A stretch of DNA of 64,000 bases from Dehalococcoidia bacterium (GTDB lineage Bacteria; Chloroflexota; Dehalococcoidia; Dehalococcoidales; Fen-1064): the NCBI GenBank assembly GCA_011170375.1, contig DUEV01000003.1, positions 101,806 to 165,805 on the forward strand. Reading direction: 5' to 3'. A model generated the notes under the pieces. It saw nothing but the letters and a program-made list of their open reading frames with translations. It did not search any database and had not been told where the DNA came from. This document shows positions 27,944 to 37,639 of this stretch, piece after piece. Each line of letters begins with the position of its first letter. The first letter of the stretch is position 1. The translations under genes were made by a program, and so were the position numbers.

Positions 27944-29194
27944 GTGGCAGATAAGGTGATACTGGCTTATAGCGGAGGTCTTGACACATCCGTAGCTATC
28001 AAGTGGATTCAGGAAAAGTACGGCATGGACGTGATTACGCTCACGATTGATGTCGGCAACGAGCGTGATTTTGCTGCCGTCAAGGAGAAGGCATTAAAGA
28101 CAGGTGCTGTCAAGGCACTGGTGGTGGACGCCAAGCAGCTGTTTATCAATTACTTCGTCTTCCCGGCTTTGCAGGCCAACGCCCTCTACGAAGGTCAGTA
28201 CCCGCTGGCAACGGCCCTCTCTCGTCCGCTCATGGTCAAGCTGATGGTAGATGCTGCCGTAGAAGAAGGCGCCACCGCCGTTGCCCACGGCTGCACAGGC
28301 AAGGGAAACGACCAGGTACGCTTCGACGTCGGTATCAAGACCCTAGCCCCTAACCTGAAGATTATCGCCCCGGCCAGAGAATGGGGTATGACCCGCGAGG
28401 AGACGATAGCCTACGCCGAGCAGCACGGCATACCCGTGCCGATTACAGTCAACAGCCCCTATTCGATTGACGAATGTCTCTGGGGGAAGGCCATCGAGTG
28501 CGGCATCCTTGAGGACCCCTGGGCGGAACCACCGGAAGACGTCTTCACCTGGACAAAATCACCGGACAAGACGCCGGATAAGCCGATCTATGTCGAAATT
28601 GGTTTTGAGAAAGGCATTCCCATCAGCTACGACGGTGAAGAGATGAACGGGGTCGAGCTCGTCCAGACACTTAATGAAATCGCCGGAAAACACGGCATTG
28701 GCCGGATTGACCATATCGAGAACCGCGTCGTTGGCATCAAGTCACGTGAAATTTATGAAGCACCAGCGGCTACCGTACTGTTGCAGGCTCATCAGGCGTT
28801 AGAAGCGATGACACTTTCTAAAGACCAGCTCCGCTTCAAGCAGAAGGTGGCCACGGAGTATGCCGACCTCATCTACAACGGCCTGTGGTTCAGTGCCCTG
28901 AACCGGGACCTCTCGGCATATATCCTGAGTACACAACGCTTCGTCACCGGGACAATCAGGATGAAGCTATTCAAGGGACATGCCACCCTTGTCGGACGCC
29001 GGGCACCCAAGTCACTATACAATCTCGGCCTGGCTACCTATGACAAGGGCGACCAGTTCGACCAAAGTGCCGCAGCCGGCTTCATTCACCTCTGGGGCTT
29101 ACCGGCACAAACACAGGCACAGACACAGCTATTGGCCGATATCGAGGGGCCGCTCAGCCTTCTTGCCCCGAAGGAGCCAGAGGAAGAAAAATGA
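27944..29194 (+). CDS. argG: Argininosuccinate synthase
   Basis: 416 residues. It joins citrulline and aspartate using ATP. The pyrophosphatase loop is AYSGGLDTSVAIKW (residues 9-22). AHGCTGKGNDQVRFD and SPYSIDECLWGKAIECG are typical of the family. The start is GTG 27944 after AAGGAGATAAGAA. Its stop overlaps argH (ATGA, four bases). No argF (ornithine carbamoyltransferase) is present in this cluster. Confidence 0.97.
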   Translation: MADKVILAYSGGLDTSVAIKWIQEKYGMDVITLTIDVGNERDFAAVKEKALKTGAVKALVVDAKQLFINYFVFPALQANALYEGQYPLATALSRPLMVKLMVDAAVEEGATAVAHGCTGKGNDQVRFDVGIKTLAPNLKIIAPAREWGMTREETIAYAEQHGIPVPITVNSPYSIDECLWGKAIECGILEDPWAEPPEDVFTWTKSPDKTPDKPIYVEIGFEKGIPISYDGEEMNGVELVQTLNEIAGKHGIGRIDHIENRVVGIKSREIYEAPAATVLLQAHQALEAMTLSKDQLRFKQKVATEYADLIYNGLWFSALNRDLSAYILSTQRFVTGTIRMKLFKGHATLVGRRAPKSLYNLGLATYDKGDQFDQSAAAGFIHLWGLPAQTQAQTQLLADIEGPLSLLAPKEPEEEK

Positions 29195-30570
29195 GTCAAA
29201 TACGTGGGCGTCTTAACAAGGACGCCGATAAACTGACAGAGGCTTACACTGCCTCGATACAGTTCGACAAGCGCCTTTATCCCTACGATATCACCGGTAG
29301 CGTTGCCCACGCCCGGATGCTGGCAAAGCAGGGTATAATCTCCGAGCAAGAAGCCCAGACTATCATCGGTGGCCTGAACTCTATCAAGGAAGAAATAGAG
29401 CAGGGTAAATTAGAGTTCAAGCCAGGGCTCGAAGATATCCACATGAACATCGAGGCCCGCCTCATCGAGAAGGTCGGAGAAGTCGGTGGCAAGCTCCATA
29501 CCGCCCGTTCCAGGAATGACCAGATAGCTCTGGACATGCGGCTTTTCACACGGGATGCAATCGCTCAGTCGATTGCGGGCATCCGGGGAATACAGAGGGC
29601 ACTCGTTAACTTGGCAGAAGCCAATAAGGACACCGTCATCCCCGGTTACACGCACCTGCAACGAGCACAACCAGTGCTGCTGACCCATCACCTCCTGGCC
29701 TACTTCGAAATGCTCCAGCGGGACGTTGGCCGCTTCCAAGACTGCCACCAGCGAACCAATGTCCTGCCCCTCGGCAGCGGGGCACTGGCCGGGGTCGCCT
29801 ACGAAATCGACCGCGAATTCGTCGCCAAGGAGCTTGGCTTCGACCGGATAAGCCAGAACAGCCTGGATGCTGTATCCAACCGCGACTTCGTGATAGAGTA
29901 CGAGGCCGCTGCCAGTCTCTGTATGATGCACCTCTCACGACTGGCCGAGGAGATTATCTTATGGTCTTCGGCAGAGTTCGATTTTATCGATATCGACGAC
30001 GCCTATGCTACCGGCTCAAGCATCATGCCCCAGAAGAAGAACCCGGATGTCGCCGAGCTTGCCCGGAGCAAGACGGGGCGAGTCTACGGAAATCTCATAG
30101 CACTACTGACCACCATGAAGGGCCTGCCACTGTCCTACAACAAGGATATGCAGGAAGACAAAGAGAGTCTCTTTGATACCGTAGATACACTACTGGCCAC
30201 GTTGGAAGTAATGTCTGGTATGGTGAACACGCTCCGCATCAAGACAGATAATATGACACAGGCCGTCGGGCGGGGTTATTTACTGGCGACCGACCTTGCC
30301 GACTATCTCGTGAAAAAAGGAGAGCCTTTCCGAATCGCCCACGATATTGTCGCCCGGCTGATAGGCTACGCAGTCAGCCAAGACAAGACCCTTGACATGC
30401 TCAGTCTCGAAGCATACAAACAGTTCTCTCCCCGGTTCGGCGAGGACGTTTATTCAATCACTGTAGAGTCATCACTGGCCGCCAGAGACAACATCGGCGG
30501 CACTGCCCCGAAGCAGGTAGCGCAGGCCTTGGCCAACGCTCGAAAAGCACTCGAGGAGAGCTCAACATGA
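29191..30570 (+). CDS. argH: Argininosuccinate lyase
   Basis: 459 residues. It splits argininosuccinate to arginine and fumarate. Family blocks: MNIEARLIEKVGEVGGKLHTARSRND-type segment at about 86-111, PGYTHLQRAQPV, and the mobile-loop signature GSSIMPQKKNPD (about residues 274-285). It overlaps argG at the start and rpe at the end, each by four bases, so translation is probably coupled. Confidence 0.97.
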   Translation: MSQIRGRLNKDADKLTEAYTASIQFDKRLYPYDITGSVAHARMLAKQGIISEQEAQTIIGGLNSIKEEIEQGKLEFKPGLEDIHMNIEARLIEKVGEVGGKLHTARSRNDQIALDMRLFTRDAIAQSIAGIRGIQRALVNLAEANKDTVIPGYTHLQRAQPVLLTHHLLAYFEMLQRDVGRFQDCHQRTNVLPLGSGALAGVAYEIDREFVAKELGFDRISQNSLDAVSNRDFVIEYEAAASLCMMHLSRLAEEIILWSSAEFDFIDIDDAYATGSSIMPQKKNPDVAELARSKTGRVYGNLIALLTTMKGLPLSYNKDMQEDKESLFDTVDTLLATLEVMSGMVNTLRIKTDNMTQAVGRGYLLATDLADYLVKKGEPFRIAHDIVARLIGYAVSQDKTLDMLSLEAYKQFSPRFGEDVYSITVESSLAARDNIGGTAPKQVAQALANARKALEESST

Positions 30571-31235
30571 AAAGTGACCTGGTCAAGATTGCACCGTCTA
30601 TCCTCTCAGCCGACTACGGTCGCCTTGGCGATGCGGTCACCGAAGCGACCAGCGCTGGGGCCGATTATATTCACGTGGATGTGATGGACGGGCATTACGT
30701 GCCACCGATAACCATCGGGGCACAGACAGTGGCAGCAATCCGTTCCAGGACCAACCTACCCCTGGATGTTCACCTGATGGTGGCAGCACCGGAAAACCAG
30801 ATTGACCAGTTTGCTGAGGCCGGGTCAGACATCATTACCGTCCATCCCGAAGCATGCGCCCACATTCATCGGACCATCCAGCACATCAAAGACTTGGGAG
30901 TAAAAGCTGGAGTGGCCCTTAACCCGGGTACACCAGTCACTACGCTTGATGCAATCCTGTCTGAGGTTGACCTGGTACTGGTAATGACAGTCAATCCCGG
31001 TTTCGGTGGGCAGAAATTCATCGAATCAATGTGCGACAAGATAAAACGAGTACGTGCAGAGCTAGACAGACAAGGTCTGACAGCCGAGCTGGAGGTAGAT
31101 GGGGGTATTAATACCGATAACGCCGCCAGGGTAGTGGAGGCCGGAGCAAGGGTACTGGTAGCCGGGGCCGCCGTATTTGCTACAGAGCTTTCCGTGAAGG
31201 AATCAATAGAGAAAATAAGGGCTAGCCTGAAGTAG
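30567..31235 (+). CDS. rpe: Ribulose-phosphate 3-epimerase
   Basis: 222 residues, TIM barrel. It interconverts ribulose 5-phosphate and xylulose 5-phosphate. Segments: IAPSILSADYGRLGD, HVDVMDGHYVPPITIG, LDVHLMV, VLVMTVNPGFGGQKF, LEVDGGIN and LVAGAAVF carry the metal (His/Asp) and phosphate ligands. It overlaps argH by four bases. Its 3' end overlaps the convergent rpmB by 14 bases. Confidence 0.96.
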   Translation: MKSDLVKIAPSILSADYGRLGDAVTEATSAGADYIHVDVMDGHYVPPITIGAQTVAAIRSRTNLPLDVHLMVAAPENQIDQFAEAGSDIITVHPEACAHIHRTIQHIKDLGVKAGVALNPGTPVTTLDAILSEVDLVLVMTVNPGFGGQKFIESMCDKIKRVRAELDRQGLTAELEVDGGINTDNAARVVEAGARVLVAGAAVFATELSVKESIEKIRASLK

Positions 31236-31425
31236 AGGCCTGTATTTTGGCCACCTTGTGCTGGTTACGCAGACATCTCGTGCAAAGATTAAGCCGCTTC
31301 TTCTTACCATCAACAACAATAGTGACCGGGTGAATGTTCGGCAGCCACTGACGCTTGGTGTGGCGCTTAGAATGACTGACGTTATGACCGAACTGGGGTG
31401 TTTTGTCACACAAATCACACTTCAA
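31222..31425 (-). CDS. rpmB: Ribosomal protein bL28
   Basis: 67 residues from TTG 31425, where the conserved start (M)KCDLCDKTPQFGHNVSHS should be; AGGAG is about eight bases upstream. Zinc-type L28 with CDLC and CTRC pairs and the family core KRQWLPNIH. An upstream TTG at 31452 would add nine atypical residues. Its 3' end overlaps rpe by 14 bases on the opposite strand. Confidence 0.93.
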   Translation of the reverse strand: MKCDLCDKTPQFGHNVSHSKRHTKRQWLPNIHPVTIVVDGKKKRLNLCTRCLRNQHKVAKIQASTSG

Positions 31426-31618
31426 TATTATGTCTCCTTGACTATTACGCAAGATTGCAGTATTTTATTGTATACTATCTTACCATAGGAGAACAAACTT
31501 AACAAACGTGGGGCGGCAATAGTGACTACGTGGCAAGTACAAATTGAGACCTAGTTGCCCGCAAGCTCTTCAGAGATTGTCTGAGCAACCCACAAGGAAC
31601 CCGAAAGGACACAACAGG

Positions 31619-33253
31619 ATGAGGCAAAGCGAAGTTATCACCGGACAGGATTTCCGTGAGATGTTTACTTGCGCCACTGCCTGGCTCGAGAAAAACGCCT
31701 CAGAAATTGATGCTCTAAACGTCTTTCCCGTGCCTGATGGTGATACCGGAACTAACATGCTGTTGACGATGCACTCCTGCATGGAGGAGGCCTACCGTGC
31801 CCCTGACAACAGCGCCTCAGCAATAGCACTGGCTATCGGCAAAGGTGCCTTGATGGGAGCAAGGGGCAACAGTGGCGTGATACTATCGCAGATACTAAGA
31901 GGCTTAGCACAGGATGTATCCGGTAAGGAATCGTTGACTGGGGCTGACTTGGCAAACGCCTTAGAAGAAGCGTCACGGATGGCTTACAAAGGGCTGAGTA
32001 ACCCGGTGGAGGGAACAATTCTAACCGTAATCAAGGATGCCGCCTCAGCCGCTCAGAAGCTGGTGAGTGAGGGCGACGCTAACCTGAATTCCGTAATGGA
32101 GGCAGCTGTCAATGCCGCCAAAGAGTCAGTAGCCAATACACCAACATTACTCCCGATTCTGAAGGAGTCCGGGGTGGTGGATGCCGGAGGACAGGGCCTC
32201 TATACTCTCCTCGAGGGTGCTCTTCACTATCTGCGGGGAGAGGCAGAACAGATACAATTTCGTAAACCTCAGATTATCGCCAGCAGCATACCCTTGACAG
32301 CCAGACCTCCAGAGATGATTGCCGCCGACGAAGTGCCCTTCGGCTACTGTACCGAGTTCATGCTGAAAGGCCAGAAGCTTAAGCCGGATAAGATCAGAGC
32401 AAAGCTGGAGAAAAAGGGCGAGTCTCTGATTGTGGTCGGTGACGACACAACCACCCGCATTCACATCCATACCCTGGACCCAGGTGAGGTCATTCACTAT
32501 GCCGCCTCCCTGGGTACCATGCACCAGATTTCCATCCGTAACATGGACGAGCAGCATCGCGATTTTCTGGAAATGCAAAAAGACAAGGCTCCAGCACTTG
32601 ACATGGCTATCGTGGCTGTGGTCTCCGGCAACGGACTCGCCGAGGTCTTTTCAAGTCTCGGTGTGACTGCCATCGTCCCCGGCGGGCAAACGATGAATCC
32701 CAGCACCAAGGACATACTGCAAGCTATCGAATCAACCTCATCCGATAAGGTCATTGTCCTGCCCAACAACAAAAACATTGTGCTTGCCGCCGAGCAGGTC
32801 ACATCCCTAACAGATAAAAATGTCGAGATTGTGGCCACGGAAACGATACCACAAGGGATAGCCGCTCTCCTGGCTTTCGACTTTGAGGCCGACCTCATGA
32901 CCAATGCCCGGCTGATGAAACAGGCAATATCGGCAGTCAGGTCAGCAGAGATTACACGGGCAGTACGTTCCACCAAGATAAACAGCATTAAGATCAAGCG
33001 TAAACAGGCCATTGGTCTCCTTGATGGTGAACTGGTGACGGTGGGAGATGATACTACCAGTGTCCTCTACGATACCCTGGCTAAAGTGGACCTGGATAAT
33101 CAGGAGATAGTCACAATATACTTTGGCGCCGACACCGAACAGACAGAGGCCGAGCAGGCCAGCGCCACTATCCGCGAGCAGCACCCCCAGCTTCAGGTTG
33201 AGGTGGTCCGAGGCGACCAGCCTCACTATCACTATATTGTCTCCGTAGAATGA
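31619..33253 (+). CDS. DhaL/DAK2-domain kinase (FakA-like)
   Basis: 544 residues from ATG 31619 after GAAAGGACACAACAGG; an in-frame TTG at 31544 is unlikely. The N-terminal DhaL kinase domain has the ADP/Mg2+ motif NVFPVPDGDTGTNM (about residues 26-39) and GARGNSGVILSQI. The C-terminal half (YloV/FakA type) has EVPFGYCTEFML and VGDDTTTRIHIHT. In Firmicutes, FakA phosphorylates fatty acids bound to FakB (DegV family), and a degV gene follows at once. That partnership is inferred here. Confidence 0.88.
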   Translation: MRQSEVITGQDFREMFTCATAWLEKNASEIDALNVFPVPDGDTGTNMLLTMHSCMEEAYRAPDNSASAIALAIGKGALMGARGNSGVILSQILRGLAQDVSGKESLTGADLANALEEASRMAYKGLSNPVEGTILTVIKDAASAAQKLVSEGDANLNSVMEAAVNAAKESVANTPTLLPILKESGVVDAGGQGLYTLLEGALHYLRGEAEQIQFRKPQIIASSIPLTARPPEMIAADEVPFGYCTEFMLKGQKLKPDKIRAKLEKKGESLIVVGDDTTTRIHIHTLDPGEVIHYAASLGTMHQISIRNMDEQHRDFLEMQKDKAPALDMAIVAVVSGNGLAEVFSSLGVTAIVPGGQTMNPSTKDILQAIESTSSDKVIVLPNNKNIVLAAEQVTSLTDKNVEIVATETIPQGIAALLAFDFEADLMTNARLMKQAISAVRSAEITRAVRSTKINSIKIKRKQAIGLLDGELVTVGDDTTSVLYDTLAKVDLDNQEIVTIYFGADTEQTEAEQASATIREQHPQLQVEVVRGDQPHYHYIVSVE

Positions 33254-33268
33254 GGGAGGATTCTAGCA

Positions 33269-34114
33269 ATGACAGTCAAGATTGTCACTGACAGCCTGTC
33301 GGATATAACGGATGACAACTCCGGAGGTCTGGATATCACAGTTGTACCGTTGACGGTGCTGTTCGGTCGTGAGACCTATCTCGACCGGGTTACCATCACC
33401 ACGGAAGAGTTCTACCGTCGATTGACCACCCAGGACATCGTACCCACGACTACTCAGCCTACTCCTCAGGCCTTCGCCGACGTCTATAACAGGCTGGCCG
33501 AAGAGACCGATGAAATCCTGGTAATTACTCTATCTTCTAAACTCAGTGGCACCTATCAGTCGGCGATGGGCGCCATCGAAATGATGGAGAAGAAGTGCCG
33601 GGTAGAAGTGATTGACTCACAAACAGTGGCCATGGCACTGGGGTTGGTAGTCCTTGCGGCGACCAGAGCAGCCCAGGAGGGGATGAGGCTGGACGCGCTG
33701 GTTGACTTCGTGCACCAGGCACTGTCCCGGGCACATTTCCTCGTCTATTTCGATACCCTCAAGTATTTAGCCAAGGGCGGACGCATTGGTAAGGCCCAGG
33801 GTATGCTGGGCTCAATGTTGTCAATCAAGCCGATAATTACCATCAAGGAGGGGGAAATTTCCCCTGTAACCCGTGTGCGGTCACAGGCGGCTGGAATCGA
33901 ATACCTGTACAATTTCGCCACCAGCTTCCCACACATTGAAGCGTTAGCCGTTGAGCACAGCACCCAGCCCGAAGCAGCCGATAGGTTGGTTGACCGCCTG
34001 GCCGTCTCCTTACCTGACAAACTGATTGTACGCTCGGTCGTCAGCCCAGTACTAGGAACCTATGCTGGTCCGAACGCCATAGCCGTAACTGTTTTAGAAG
34101 GCACGGGGATTTAA
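33269..34114 (+). CDS. DegV-family fatty-acid-binding protein (FakB-like)
   Basis: 281 residues. The DegV fold starts VKIVTDSLSDI, with the ligand-contact TTTQPTPQAF (about residues 57-66), SSKLSGTYQSA, FDTLKYLAKGGRIGKAQG and KPIITIKEGEISPV. DegV proteins hold a fatty acid and present it to FakA. It starts 15 bases after the DAK2 gene, so the pair is an operon. The roughly 150 bases to recG show nothing distinctive. Confidence 0.88.
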   Translation: MTVKIVTDSLSDITDDNSGGLDITVVPLTVLFGRETYLDRVTITTEEFYRRLTTQDIVPTTTQPTPQAFADVYNRLAEETDEILVITLSSKLSGTYQSAMGAIEMMEKKCRVEVIDSQTVAMALGLVVLAATRAAQEGMRLDALVDFVHQALSRAHFLVYFDTLKYLAKGGRIGKAQGMLGSMLSIKPIITIKEGEISPVTRVRSQAAGIEYLYNFATSFPHIEALAVEHSTQPEAADRLVDRLAVSLPDKLIVRSVVSPVLGTYAGPNAIAVTVLEGTGI

Positions 34115-34267
34115 TGCCACTGGCGGTCGGCACCTTAGCACCACTGAGCAGTCATCAGGTGTGGCCTCATAGTCAGAGATTGGAGTGGCGTCTTCCCGCG
34201 TCAAGAGCAGGCTACAACTCTATTTTCCACCGACTTTCACGTACGCTATGAAGGCAGGGCTCTGTCA

Positions 34268-36715
34268 ATGGATTTCGGGCCTCTACGCAAAATCCTAGAA
34301 CTCGAACACAGCAAGGACTACGCAGACACAGCCGTAATCGGCGGGCTGGACAGATTTCTCCAAAACTGGAGTAGCCCGGCAATGGCATCGATAAGCAATC
34401 GCCAGCTGCTCAGTCGCTTCCGCAAGCTCGGCCTGAGCAATCCCAACTATGCCTCAATGACCCCTGAACAACGCCAGCAGTGGGCAGAGGCCGTACTAAG
34501 CCTCCTGGATGATATACAGGTGGAGGCAGAAAAGAAGCCCAAGCCAAAGTCGGCCCCGCAAACCAGCCAGCCAGCGCCACAGGCGAGAAAACCCCGTCCG
34601 GTCGTCGGTTCCCTCGATTCCCCGATCACGATTGTAAAAGGCATCAGTGCCAGTACTGCCTCCAGGTTCGAAAAGCTGAGCGTAAGGACAATTCGTGACT
34701 TTCTTTATTTGTTCCCGAACCGCCACCTCGACTACAGCCAAATAAAGACCGTCTCCCAGCTCACCGAAGGCGAAGAGGAGACCATTATCGCCAATGTGTG
34801 GCAGGCCACCGAGATAAGACCCGGTGGACGGCGCAGCACTGAGGCTATCGTCGGTGATGAGACGGGCAATGTCAGGGCAGTCTGGTTCAACAATCCCTAT
34901 CTCGTTCGACAGCTCGCCACCAATAACAGGATAGTTCTCAGCGGTCGGGTAAGGCTCTTTCAGGGACGCTATGTCTTTGAGTCCCCGGAGTGGGAACCGG
35001 TGCAAGAAGCCGATCTTGTCCACACCGGGCGCCTTGTTCCAGTTTACCCTCTCACTCAGGGACTGCGTCCACGTCAGGTGCGAAAGTTAATGAAGCAGGT
35101 CATTGACCAGTGGGCGTGGCAGGTGCCAGACTTCCTGCCCGAGAAAATCAAGAAGCGCCGCGACCTATTAGAGCTACCCCAGGCAATCTATCAGGCACAC
35201 TATCCGGATGATGAAGCCCTGAAAGACCAAGCCCGCGTCCGACTGGCCTTTGACGAGCTTTTCCTCCTCCAGCTCGGGGTACTGAGCAAGAAGCGGGAAT
35301 GGCAGGAGGGCCAGACAGCTAATCCCCTCAGCATCAACACTGATGCGCTCGACTTATTCATTAAGTCGTTGCCCTTTGAGCTAACGGCTGCCCAGAACAG
35401 GGTGCTCGAGGAACTGTTGGCCGACCTCGAGAAAACAAAGCCCATGTCGCGGTTACTCCAGGGAGAGGTCGGTAGTGGCAAGACAGTGGTAGCCACCACC
35501 GGTCTGCTCATGGCCGCCGCCAACGACTGCCAGGGAGCACTGATGGCACCCACCGAAATACTGGCGGAGCAGCACTTCAACACCATCTGCCAGTTACTCT
35601 CGGCCGCCGGACAGACCGAAGAAAAAGACAACCATACACACACCTACTCAGGAATACTGCCCCGGCCTATCACGATTGCCCTCCTGATGGGTGCTACCCC
35701 AGCAACCCGGAAACGCGAGCTCCACCAGCAAATTCAGGATGGTGATATCAATATCGTTATCGGCACCCATGCCCTTATCCAGAAGGAAGTTGGATTCAAG
35801 CGCTTGGGGCTGGCCGTAATCGATGAACAGCACCGCTTCGGCGTTGTCCAGCGCTCTACCCTCCGCCAGAAGGGCTTCAACCCCCATGTCCTCGTAATGA
35901 CGGCCACCCCCATCCCCCGAACACTGGCCCTGACCCTATATGGCGACTTGGACCTGTCGGTCATCGACGAGCTACCCCCGGGCAGGCAGGAAATCAAAAC
36001 GAAGTGGCTCAGGCCATCGCAGCGCGAGAGTGCTTATGCCTTCCTCCGCCGCGAGATAGCTGACGGACGCCAGGCCTTCATCATCTGCCCGATTATTGAA
36101 GAATCGGAGGCAGTCCAGGCAAGGGCCGCCACCATTGAACACGAGCACCTCTCCCGTGAGGTATTCCCCGACCTCAGGCTGGGCCTGTTGCACGGTCGCC
36201 TCTCGGCGTCAGATAAAGAGAAAGTTATGCGCCGCTTCTACAACGGCGAACTCGGTATTCTGGTATCCACGGCGGTGGTGGAGGTCGGCATCGACGTCCC
36301 CAATGCCACCGTGATGATGGTGGAGAGCGCCGACCGCTTCGGGCTTTCCCAGCTTCATCAGTTCCGCGGTCGGGTGGGACGGGGTACGGAGCAGAGCTAT
36401 TGCATGCTCATGGCGCAGGAACCATCCGAGGTCGCCCGGATGCGCCTCGATATTATCGAAAACACGCAGGACGGCTTTAAGCTCGCCGAGGAAGACCTAA
36501 AGCTGCGCGGGCCGGGTGAATTCTTCGGCACACGGCAGAGCGGTCTGCCCGACCTGCGTATGGCCAAGCTCTCAGATGTACCCTTGCTGGAGATGGCCCG
36601 CACCGAGGCACTGCAACTCTTCGAAGAAGACAAAGCCCTGGAGAAACCGGAGCACACCCTCCTTGTCAAAGAGATGACGCGGGTCTGGACAACCGAAGCC
36701 GAGGAGTGGAGCTAG
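34268..36715 (+). CDS. recG: ATP-dependent DNA helicase RecG
   Basis: 815 residues, longer than the E. coli 693 because of an N-terminal extension of about 115 residues ending in a Pro/Lys/Ala-rich linker. The wedge (OB) domain is at about 185-270. Motor motifs: Walker A GEVGSGKT (near 399), DEQH box (near 519), TATPIPRTLALTLYGDLD and the C-terminal motifs STAVVEVGIDVPNAT and QFRGRVGRG. RecG remodels stalled forks and branched DNA. Confidence 0.96.
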   Translation: MDFGPLRKILELEHSKDYADTAVIGGLDRFLQNWSSPAMASISNRQLLSRFRKLGLSNPNYASMTPEQRQQWAEAVLSLLDDIQVEAEKKPKPKSAPQTSQPAPQARKPRPVVGSLDSPITIVKGISASTASRFEKLSVRTIRDFLYLFPNRHLDYSQIKTVSQLTEGEEETIIANVWQATEIRPGGRRSTEAIVGDETGNVRAVWFNNPYLVRQLATNNRIVLSGRVRLFQGRYVFESPEWEPVQEADLVHTGRLVPVYPLTQGLRPRQVRKLMKQVIDQWAWQVPDFLPEKIKKRRDLLELPQAIYQAHYPDDEALKDQARVRLAFDELFLLQLGVLSKKREWQEGQTANPLSINTDALDLFIKSLPFELTAAQNRVLEELLADLEKTKPMSRLLQGEVGSGKTVVATTGLLMAAANDCQGALMAPTEILAEQHFNTICQLLSAAGQTEEKDNHTHTYSGILPRPITIALLMGATPATRKRELHQQIQDGDINIVIGTHALIQKEVGFKRLGLAVIDEQHRFGVVQRSTLRQKGFNPHVLVMTATPIPRTLALTLYGDLDLSVIDELPPGRQEIKTKWLRPSQRESAYAFLRREIADGRQAFIICPIIEESEAVQARAATIEHEHLSREVFPDLRLGLLHGRLSASDKEKVMRRFYNGELGILVSTAVVEVGIDVPNATVMMVESADRFGLSQLHQFRGRVGRGTEQSYCMLMAQEPSEVARMRLDIIENTQDGFKLAEEDLKLRGPGEFFGTRQSGLPDLRMAKLSDVPLLEMARTEALQLFEEDKALEKPEHTLLVKEMTRVWTTEAEEWS

Positions 36716-36798
36716 AGGAAAACTTGAAGCCAATGTTGTAGAATTGAAAGAGGGCCAGTACTGTACACCCCCTAATCTGTACCGGGAGAGAACCAGAG

Positions 36799-37524
36799 AT
36801 GAAAGTAGTCGCCATTAACTCAAGCCCCAACATGGACAAGGGTAATACCGCCGTCATCCTCAATCCCTTCATCGAAGGTATGAGGGAGGCCGGGGCGGAG
36901 GTGGAGGTCTTTTACACCAAGAAACTCAATATAAATCCCTGCCAGGGCGAGTTCAACTGCTGGTTCAAGACGCCGGGGGAATGCTTCCAGAAGGACGACA
37001 TGCAGTGGTTCCTGCCTAAAATGAACGAGGCTAAAATCTGGGTTCTGGCTACGCCGCTATATGTCGACGGTATGACGGGGCCGATGAAGAACCTCATCGA
37101 CCGCATCATTCCCAATGCTCGACCCTCCTTAGAACTGCGTGACGGACATATCCGTCACCCGGGACGAGGACAGAGTCGGGCATCCAGGATGGTATTGGTC
37201 TCGAACTGTGGTTTCTGGGAGAAGGACAATTTCGATGCCCTGCTGGTGCATGTTCAGGCAATCTGCAGGAACACAAGAATGAGGTTCATGGGAGCACTAC
37301 TGCGGCCTCACGGCCCCGCCCTAAAGCGGATGCTCCAAATCCCAGGTCTGGTCGATGATGTCATCGAAGCCGCCCGTGATGCCGGCCGACAACTAATCCG
37401 GGACGACCAGATATCACAGAAGACACTTGATATCGTGAGCCGTGACCTGATGTCAGTGGAGGACTATCTGAAAAGGAGCAGCCAGGGTTCTAGGCAGCAA
37501 CCAGACGCGGCTGAAGATAACTAG
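36799..37524 (+). CDS. Flavodoxin-like NAD(P)H-dependent oxidoreductase
   Basis: 241 residues. The FMN loop is INSSPNMDKGNTAVILNPF (about residues 6-24), and ATPLYVDGMTGPMKNLIDR is the family flavin-contact segment. Cysteines in NPCQGEFNCWFKTPGEC occupy the place of the cluster seen in the 18151 protein. Beyond about residue 120 it diverges from the short family members. Substrate unknown. It stands alone between recG and argS. Confidence 0.83.
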   Translation: MKVVAINSSPNMDKGNTAVILNPFIEGMREAGAEVEVFYTKKLNINPCQGEFNCWFKTPGECFQKDDMQWFLPKMNEAKIWVLATPLYVDGMTGPMKNLIDRIIPNARPSLELRDGHIRHPGRGQSRASRMVLVSNCGFWEKDNFDALLVHVQAICRNTRMRFMGALLRPHGPALKRMLQIPGLVDDVIEAARDAGRQLIRDDQISQKTLDIVSRDLMSVEDYLKRSSQGSRQQPDAAEDN

Positions 37525-37597
37525 ATAGTCTTGCAACTGACTCTACAACCAATCGCTAGCCCAGTGATTTCATGCCCTCACTTTATCACCATCGTTA

Positions 37598-37606
37598 TGC
37601 TATAAT
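37598..37606 (+). promoter_or_regulatory. Extended -10 promoter of argS
   Basis: TGCTATAAT with a perfect -10 hexamer at 37601-37606; no clear -35 is visible. The sequence is identical to the ppsA element at 9411-9419. Confidence 0.55.
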
Positions 37607-37639
37607 TCAAACGTACTGGAGCTCCCGACCAGGAGATAG